DNA of 64,000 bases, from positions 310,001 to 374,000 of the forward strand of contig NC_047082.1 in NCBI RefSeq assembly GCF_902459465.1, written 5' to 3'. This document shows positions 58,280 through 64,000 of the stretch, one piece after another (positions within the stretch are counted from its first letter, which is position 1; each line of letters starts with the position of its first letter). A program made the translations under genes and the position numbers. Source of the DNA: Asterias rubens. Its lineage: Eukaryota; Echinodermata; Asteroidea; Forcipulatida; Asteriidae. The notes beneath the pieces are model-generated. The model saw only the letters and a list, made by a program, of their open reading frames with translations. It was not told the origin of the DNA and ran no database searches.

Positions 58280-61200
58280 CTAATAGACACAAAGTTCTGG
58301 AAATTTCATCTCGTACGTTGGGACTGATTGAAACTGTAAGGGTGTTGAAGGATCTGGCCTAGTCGGGCTCCCTGCTGGTGTCTGTGGACTCCTGCAATAC
58401 AAGTAAGGAAAAATATGAGGTGAGGGACCATACACAGCAATAAAAGTTCCCTACTTTATATTTGGAGAGTTAAATAACTCTTAGCAGATAATTTGTGGTC
58501 GAGTGGTTAAGAGCACCTCACTCAAGCACTGGAGTTTCAGCAGAGTGTGGGTTCGAGTCCTGGTCTATGCACTTGTGTCATTGAGTAAGATACTTTATAA
58601 TAACTGCTTTGCCCTTGCGAGCTTCAGTGATTAAACTCACTTATGAGGCATCCTTGGTTTCATTCCAAGAAAATAAATCTCAATAGTAAAAGTACTCACT
58701 TTGTTACAGTGTCCAGAATTTCATTCAGTTTCTGCTGCCACTTTTCGTTCTGCCAAATTAAAAAAGCAAAATGATAAAATACAATGTTAATAATGAGTAA
58801 TTTATGCCTGTTTATTTTTGAAGGAGGCCTCTCTCTCTTATCATCTCTTTCCATTTGACTGTTTCTGTTACACCAGTATACCAGTTTATGTTTGTTGTTT
58901 TTATTCAACTAGACTTCAAGAAAGACTCTGCTAGGAATGAAACGTAAGGCCATTCTTAGCTTACCATTTTTGGCATTAATACTAAAGGTCCTTTCGGTTG
59001 GAAAGCAGGGCCCAACTTCATGGCTCTGCTTACCGCCGAATTCTGCACTTATGATCACCATTCTCTTTGCGCGGCAAGCGCAGAATTTCTGAGCTACCTG
59101 GGCAAGCATGGAATGTGTAGTTAAGTGGAGTACGCATGTGCACAAGCAAGAATTCCCTGCTAACCTGTGAAATACGCTTGACATAAACGCAGATTTCCCT
59201 GCTTCCGCAAGCGCCAATTCCTTGGTTACGGTAAGCAGAGCCATGGAAAAGCTATTTTCTAACTTACTTTAACCTCTGCTGCAGCAGCCAGTTCATCCAG
59301 TGTGGAGTTCTTGAAGCTATGGAGAACGTCCAACCTCTTCTGTCGTTCTTCTTCGACTGAGCTATCGTTGATGCCACTCAGTAACACTTGCTTCAAACTC
59401 TCAAAGGTCACATGCTCAGTCAGGTGCTTCTGCTGTAAACAAAATAATATACAATGAAAATGACGGTAATAATGTTTATTTATTTATTTATTTTGAATCA
59501 TCATTATCAAAAAGTAGCTTAGCATAACAAATTTACGCTTACCAAACTACCATGTCACATGGTGATTTTTCACATTTGTGATTGATGTCCTGCTCATAGC
59601 AGACAATTGTAAAGCAATATTTTCAGCTTAAGCCTAACGCCTTCTCGGCACAAAAACCTGCTTAGCACAGAAATCTCTTGAATTGCAAAAATAGGTTACG
59701 GCCAAAATACCATATACATTCTATTGCAGCGCTAGTACCCCACTCATTTCTTGCTTAGCAAAAGTATTTTGCAAGCAGTTTTGTCTGCTTAACAGCTTGG
59801 AAATTGGACGCTGGTCTCTTCGCTTGATGATAACTGGTAGGTCATTATATTTTTAACCACAGTCCCGCTCCAGGGTGCTCCAGGGTGTCCACAAAATGTT
59901 GCTGCAGGGTGCCCTCTTGATCAAGATAATTCTAATGCTCCCAGAAAAAAACTAGTTGAGCCATCTCCTGTTTGCTCCTCCAGCACTGCCCATCTTTAAT
60001 ACCTTTGGAACATTTGTGCTGATGATTTACTCAATAGTCTTGCAAGGGGATGTTTAGTGCTGGTCCCTTTTCATACTCCTAGCCTTACCTTTACCCCCGC
60101 TGTTGAAGCTTGGAGTAGCTCAAAGTCAACATGAATGGAGCCAGCGTCTGTTACACTCCTTGGACGTGTGTCAACTAAAAACAGAGAAAAGAAATCAATT
60201 GTAATCACTGCATAATTTAGGCGTGTCGAGGCTGAGCAGTCTAGTTCTCTGGACCCAGGCTCTGGTGTTGTCAGCAGAGTGTGGGTTCGAACCCCAGTCA
60301 GGAGACTTGTGCCCTTGAGCAAGGCACTAAACCATAATTACTATGTAAAAAGTTGGGGAGGTGCTGCATTGTGCTCTACCAGCCAAGCTCCTAGTGGATC
60401 ATAACCATGCTCACATTCTTACGGACTGTAAAGGGGGTTACCCTGTTTCAGCCCCAGGAAGTAAGCGGCAATGTTCTCTGGTGACATTTGATTTGAGTCC
60501 ACATCTCAAATCAGTTTAAGTGTAGCCCTCACGTTTAAGTAGCCTTATGATGTATGGGGATATTACATAAAGCTACTTCCGGACAAAAACTAACCAAGCA
60601 AATAACCAAATAAACCAATAAAATTATGCTTATCTAAGTCAGGTTTCTAACCCAAGTACCATTCCTCGTGTATTCTCTGTGACTGTGTCCTGCTTATTTT
60701 TGCTGAGCAGAAAACTGTTAAGCAAAAGACTTACCATTCCTTGGTTCTTGTACATGAATGTAGGGTACAGAGAGTCGGGATACATCATGACCACTGCTTC
60801 CCAATGCTTCACTTATACTGTCAACTTGGAAAAGCAGTTCAGGTGCCAGACTTCCTTGACTAAACAAAATAGAAAATTACAAAGAGAATAAATGACTAGG
60901 TGCCCTTCTGGTGTGTAAAGCGCGATATAACAATCAACTATTATTATTACTCCACATTAGAAGGTTATCTGCACTCACCCTGTACTTGGGACTTTGTCTT
61001 CCACACTAATTGGCGGCAAAAGATGAGGAGTGGACTTCCGCCTCGATTCGATCACCTGTGCATAAACAAAAACAGAAGGGAGCACATATAGTACACAAGA
61101 ATGAAAACCCAGAAGGGAGCACATATAGTACACAAGAATGAAAACCCAGAAGGGAGCACATATAGTACACAAGAATGAAAACCCAGAAGGGAGCACATAT

Positions 61201-63934
61201 AGTACACAAGAATGAAAACCCAGAAGGGAGCACATATAGTACACAAGAATGAACAGAAGGGAGCACATATAGTACACAAGAATGAACAGAAGGGAGCACA
61301 TATAGTACACAAGAATGAACAGAAGGGAGCACATATAGTACACAAGAATGAACAGAAGGGAGCACATATAGTACACAAGAATGAAAACCCAGAAGGGAGC
61401 GCATATAGTACACAAGAATGAAAACCCAGAAGGGAGCACATATAGTACACAAGAATGAACAGAAGGGAGCACATATAGTACACAAGAATGAACAGAAGGG
61501 AGCACATATAGTACACAAGAATGAACAGAAGGGAGCACATATAGTACACAAGAATGAACAGAAGGGAGCACATATAGTACACAAGAATGAACAGAAGGGA
61601 GCACATATAGTACACACGAATGAACAGAAGGGAGCACATATAGTACACAAGAATGAACAGAAGGGAGCACATACACAAGAATGAACAGAAGGGAGCACAT
61701 ATAGTACACAAGAATGAACAGAAGGGAGCACATATAGTACACAAGAATGAACAGAAGGGAGCACATATAGTACACACGAATGAACAGAAGGGAGCACATA
61801 TAGTACACAAGAATGAACAGAAGGGAGCACATACACAAGAATGAACAGAAGGGAGCACATATAGTACACAAGAATGAACAGAAGGGAGCACATATAGTAC
61901 ACAAGAATGAACAGAAGGGAGCACATATAGTACACAAGAATGAACAGAAGGGAGCACATATAGTACACAAGAATGAAAATATCCAAAACAAAGAATTTTC
62001 CTGAGCCCAATTTTATAGAGCTGCTTAAGCACAAAAAGCAGTTCAACACAACAAAATTATGCTTACCAGAACAAGGTGACCAGCCAAACTGCCACGTCAC
62101 ATGTACAATTTGTTATTGGTATCCTGCTCATTTCTGCTTAGCAGAAATGTGTCAACCAATATTTTCCGCTTAAGCAGTTCTATGAATGGACCCTGGTATG
62201 TTTGCTGCCGCCTAAAGCCTTGACATGACAGTTGGAGAGGCTAGGTGATGTCTGCTTATTTAACGCAACTACTTACCTGCCAGACATGTTGACACAATGA
62301 TGGTATAGCAGTCAACTGACCAATCAAATTCAAGTACTGTGCTACGATGGCGTGGATTGCGTATTGATGGGAAGTTGGTATCTTGGAGGTAGGGTCACAG
62401 GCATGATCCTAGAAAAAGTAAAAGCAATTAAAATTATACAAAATTACAAGGGGTGTGATTGTATAAAATGAAAATATTCTAATCAGAATTATGTGGATAT
62501 CCGTCCAAATTATTGGACTTTTATTAAACTTTTGTTAGGTGGTTTAATATTCCTTTGCACAGGCATTCATCTACTGTGCTACACTCGTATTACCTGTACA
62601 AAGAAGGTACAGGAAGACATGCCTTGTAAAATCCCTTACCAGGTTTATCGTTTAACCCCCGATTCAAGACTCTTTTTGACAGAATATACCTGCAGTGCCA
62701 GGGCTAGCTTGACCAATCCCACCAGGATGTCATCAGTGCCTAGCTCCACGCACAGCAGCGACATCGTGCAGTAGATGGCTACAAAGTTCTTAGTAGTGTT
62801 CTGGGATCGGATCAGGTTCTCAAAGATGTGCCACTGGAACTCAGCTCCATGCTGAGTGGAGAGAAGAAAACAAAAAGAATTCTAAATTTTCTGAGACTAC
62901 AACAGTCAAGCCTGGCCGATACTTCCTGCAAATGCGAATGCGAAATGAATTTTTACGCCATTGGGCTGTTTCGGAGCGAACGTTTCGGAGTAGTTGAGCA
63001 CACTTCAATTGATGCAACTTATTTGTTGTGAATTTGTGACACCAGAATTCGTATGTCATTCGCATTCGCAGGAAGTATGAACTGGGCTTTACCCAGGATA
63101 CATCTTCCTTAACTTCTCAGTTGAATGGGGGCAGTTGAGGGCGGTTTGGGGCGGTTTAGAGCAGTTTGAGGACAAAACGGTTAAATCAATCACCTTTCTC
63201 ATGAACATGATGTCTTGGCGAGACGCCTTCTCCACCTTCAGTTCAAGATCCCCAATATTCTTGACGATACCTCGGTTTGCATAGAGCTTGATGACATTCT
63301 CATGACGGTCAATAAGCGTGTGCAGAATCTCCTGAACGACAACTCGAATCCCTAAACAAAAACATAAGTGATTTGACTTAAACTCAAAGCTTACGTATTT
63401 GTGTGCGTCTGGGTATGTTTCTAAATCAGACAGAACACTTCAGCTTATTTAGGGCTCAAAATACATACTGGACTGCAAGCCTGATTCAAATCTAATTTGA
63501 TTTTGACAAATGTACTAGAGTGGCACTTTGACCTGCGACCTCCTGTTTACTGTCCCCATACTCTCCTATGTGAGCTATCCAGCTATATGTTGGCAGTCCC
63601 CCTCTGCCAGTAGTCTCATGCCATTCAACTTGTAACTGCTTTAAAGCCAAGGATCACAGCTTGGCAACAATAGAAAAAATGTTTGCCATTAACATATAAA
63701 CAGAACTGAATTTGAGTCAAATGAACAATCTGTCTATGTAGTAGTTACATGTGGCTTTGAGACGCTCTGAGCAAGACAGCGGTACCTCTTAGAGATTATT
63801 TTTGTTGATGTGAATAAATAAAACCGATATATTTCCATACCTGGGTTTGGCACGACAGACATATTGAGTAGAGGCTGGAAGAACGATGCTGGAAAAGTGG
63901 TTGCCATGGAATTCGTTGTGTATTTCGTTCCGAC
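58280..63934 (-). CDS. EFR3: EFR3 homologue (plasma-membrane PI4-kinase anchor), C-terminal 10 exons, 5' part outside window
   Basis: Exons (complement): 63934-63841, 63351-63194, 62851-62690, 62408-62277, 61055-60979, 60859-60735, 60174-60089, 59432-59268, 58749-58700, 58391-58280 (stop TAG). They join in phase to 386 aa. Recognised by ILHTLIDRHENVIKL, EKASRQDIMFMRK, LVKLALALQ, YLNLIGQLTAIPSLCQHV, EALGSSGHDVSRLSVPYI, FESLKQVLLSG, and a C-terminus ending FQSVPTYEMKFPELCVY that is almost the vertebrate EFR3A/B tail. EFR3 (Drosophila rolling blackout/stmA) is a palmitoylated HEAT-repeat rod that, with TTC7 and FAM126, recruits PI4KIIIalpha to the plasma membrane. The palmitoylated N-terminus is not in the window. 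The intron between 60979-61055 and 62277-62408 carries a 0.9-kb minisatellite. Typical family length is about 820 aa, so somewhat under half the protein is visible. Confidence 0.95.
58494..58620 (+). repeat. tRNA-derived SINE, family 1, with intact A and B boxes
   Basis: GTGGTCGAGTGGTTAAGAGC (A-box) and GTGTGGGTTCGAGTCCTGGT (B-box) match pol III promoter consensus. The head resembles tRNA-Leu (CACTCAAGCACTGG at the anticodon-arm position). It continues CTTGTGTCATTGAGTAAGAT. Confidence 0.72.
59005..59250. repeat. Foldback repeat family G, copy 2
   Basis: GGCCCAACTTCATGGCTCTG then CTTACCGCCGAATTCTGC is mirrored by CGCCAATTCCTTGGTTACGG then TAAGCAGAGCCATGG. The right end is 19 bp from EFR3 exon 59268-59432. 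Confidence 0.7.
60220..60345 (+). repeat. tRNA-derived SINE, family 1 copy
   Basis: CAGTCTAGTTCTCTGGACCC, GTCAGCAGAGTGTGGGTTCG and AACCCCAGTCAGGAGACTTG, then CCCTTGAGCAAGGCACTAAA. The B-box is intact, the A-box degraded. Confidence 0.6.
61064..61978. repeat. 33-bp minisatellite in an EFR3 intron, with 37-bp and 28-bp variant units
   Basis: The main unit contains GAACAGAAGGGAGCACATAT and AGTACACAAGAAT. A 37-bp form (GAAAACCCAGAAGG) occupies the left part and recurs near 61384-61440. A 28-bp form (GCACATACACAAG) occurs at about 61668 and 61828 within a 160-bp higher-order block. The array starts within about 10 bp of the splice acceptor of exon 60979-61055. Minus-strand frames of over 300 codons here come from a period divisible by three. 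Confidence 0.95.
62006..62196. repeat. Foldback repeat family B, best copy
   Basis: AGCCCAATTTTATAGAGCTG then CTTAAGCACAAAAAGC is mirrored by CGCTTAAGCAGTTCTATGAA. The interior has TTATGCTTACCAGAACAAGG and TATCCTGCTCATTTCTGC. Confidence 0.72.
62915..63095. repeat. Foldback repeat family E, copy 2
   Basis: GATACTTCCTGCAAATGCGA then ATGCG is mirrored by CGCATTCGCAGGAAGTATGA. It lies between EFR3 exons 62690-62851 and 63194-63351. Confidence 0.65.
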
Positions 63935-64000
63935 CTAAAAACCAATACAGATGATGAAAACATTGATTATTGTTGTTTGGGTGTTTTATGCCTTTTAAAC

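Noticed and set aside
58494..58570. Functional tRNA gene
   Set aside because: A and B boxes are good, but the acceptor stem and anticodon arm do not pair; it is the head of a SINE with many relatives.
60975..62100. Minus-strand frames of 326-364 codons with CTICAPFCSFL-type repeats
   Set aside because: Produced by the 33-bp unit (11 codons). They overlap the genuine EFR3 exon 60979-61055 in part but run through its splice acceptor.

Overview
The window is animal nuclear DNA: multi-exon genes with GT-AG introns, long AT-rich introns and intergenic DNA, micro- and minisatellites, tRNA-derived SINEs and many small foldback transposons. The gene set (DLGAP5/HURP, a Patched-domain protein, a glutaredoxin-DEP-DUF547 fusion, EFR3, a PAN plus discoidin ectoprotein) and the repeat families point to an invertebrate deuterostome, most likely an echinoderm and probably a sea star. 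That assignment rests on family recognition from memory, not on a search.

All five genes I can support lie on the minus strand, so each reads right to left. (1) 1-800: two exons of a PAN/Apple plus F5/8 type C gene that runs off the left edge. (2) 8.3-18.2 kb: a complete 13-exon DLGAP5/HURP-like spindle protein gene (717 aa), with a probable untranslated first exon near 20.0 kb. (3) 26.1-29.7 kb: a complete 3-coding-exon Patched-domain (PTCHD3-like) gene (917 aa). (4) 50.1-55.3 kb: a complete 9-coding-exon glutaredoxin-DEP-DUF547 gene (482 aa), with a probable untranslated exon near 55.9 kb. (5) 58.3-63.9 kb: the last 10 coding exons (386 aa) of an EFR3 homologue that continues beyond the right edge. 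For every chain the exon phases were checked and the joined lengths divide by three.

Between the genes: 1.8-3.4 kb holds a 61/82-bp minisatellite, 6.6-7.2 kb a 51-bp minisatellite, and 61.06-61.98 kb a 33-bp minisatellite inside an EFR3 intron, a few bases from a splice acceptor. Two hAT-like non-autonomous elements have visible target-site duplications (11.3-12.2 and 31.8-32.5 kb). Four long near-perfect inverted repeats are packed into 18.4-19.7 kb, in the presumed first intron of the DLGAP5-like gene. No gene is supported in 20.1-26.1 kb or 29.7-50.0 kb.

The most unusual signal is in 31-46 kb, upstream of the Patched-domain gene. A 14-base motif, consensus GTCAACAAACTTTC, recurs about 20 times, almost always on the plus strand. 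In its best copies it lies about 25 bp downstream of an ATGAATATGCAT palindrome resembling a POU-dimer (MORE) site, with TTTCCC between them. The same spacing appears in tandem units and in isolated copies, so this may be a cis-regulatory or promoter array rather than an ordinary satellite. The five genes have unrelated roles (adhesion, spindle, membrane transport, redox/unknown, PI4-kinase anchoring), and no operon or pathway logic is implied.
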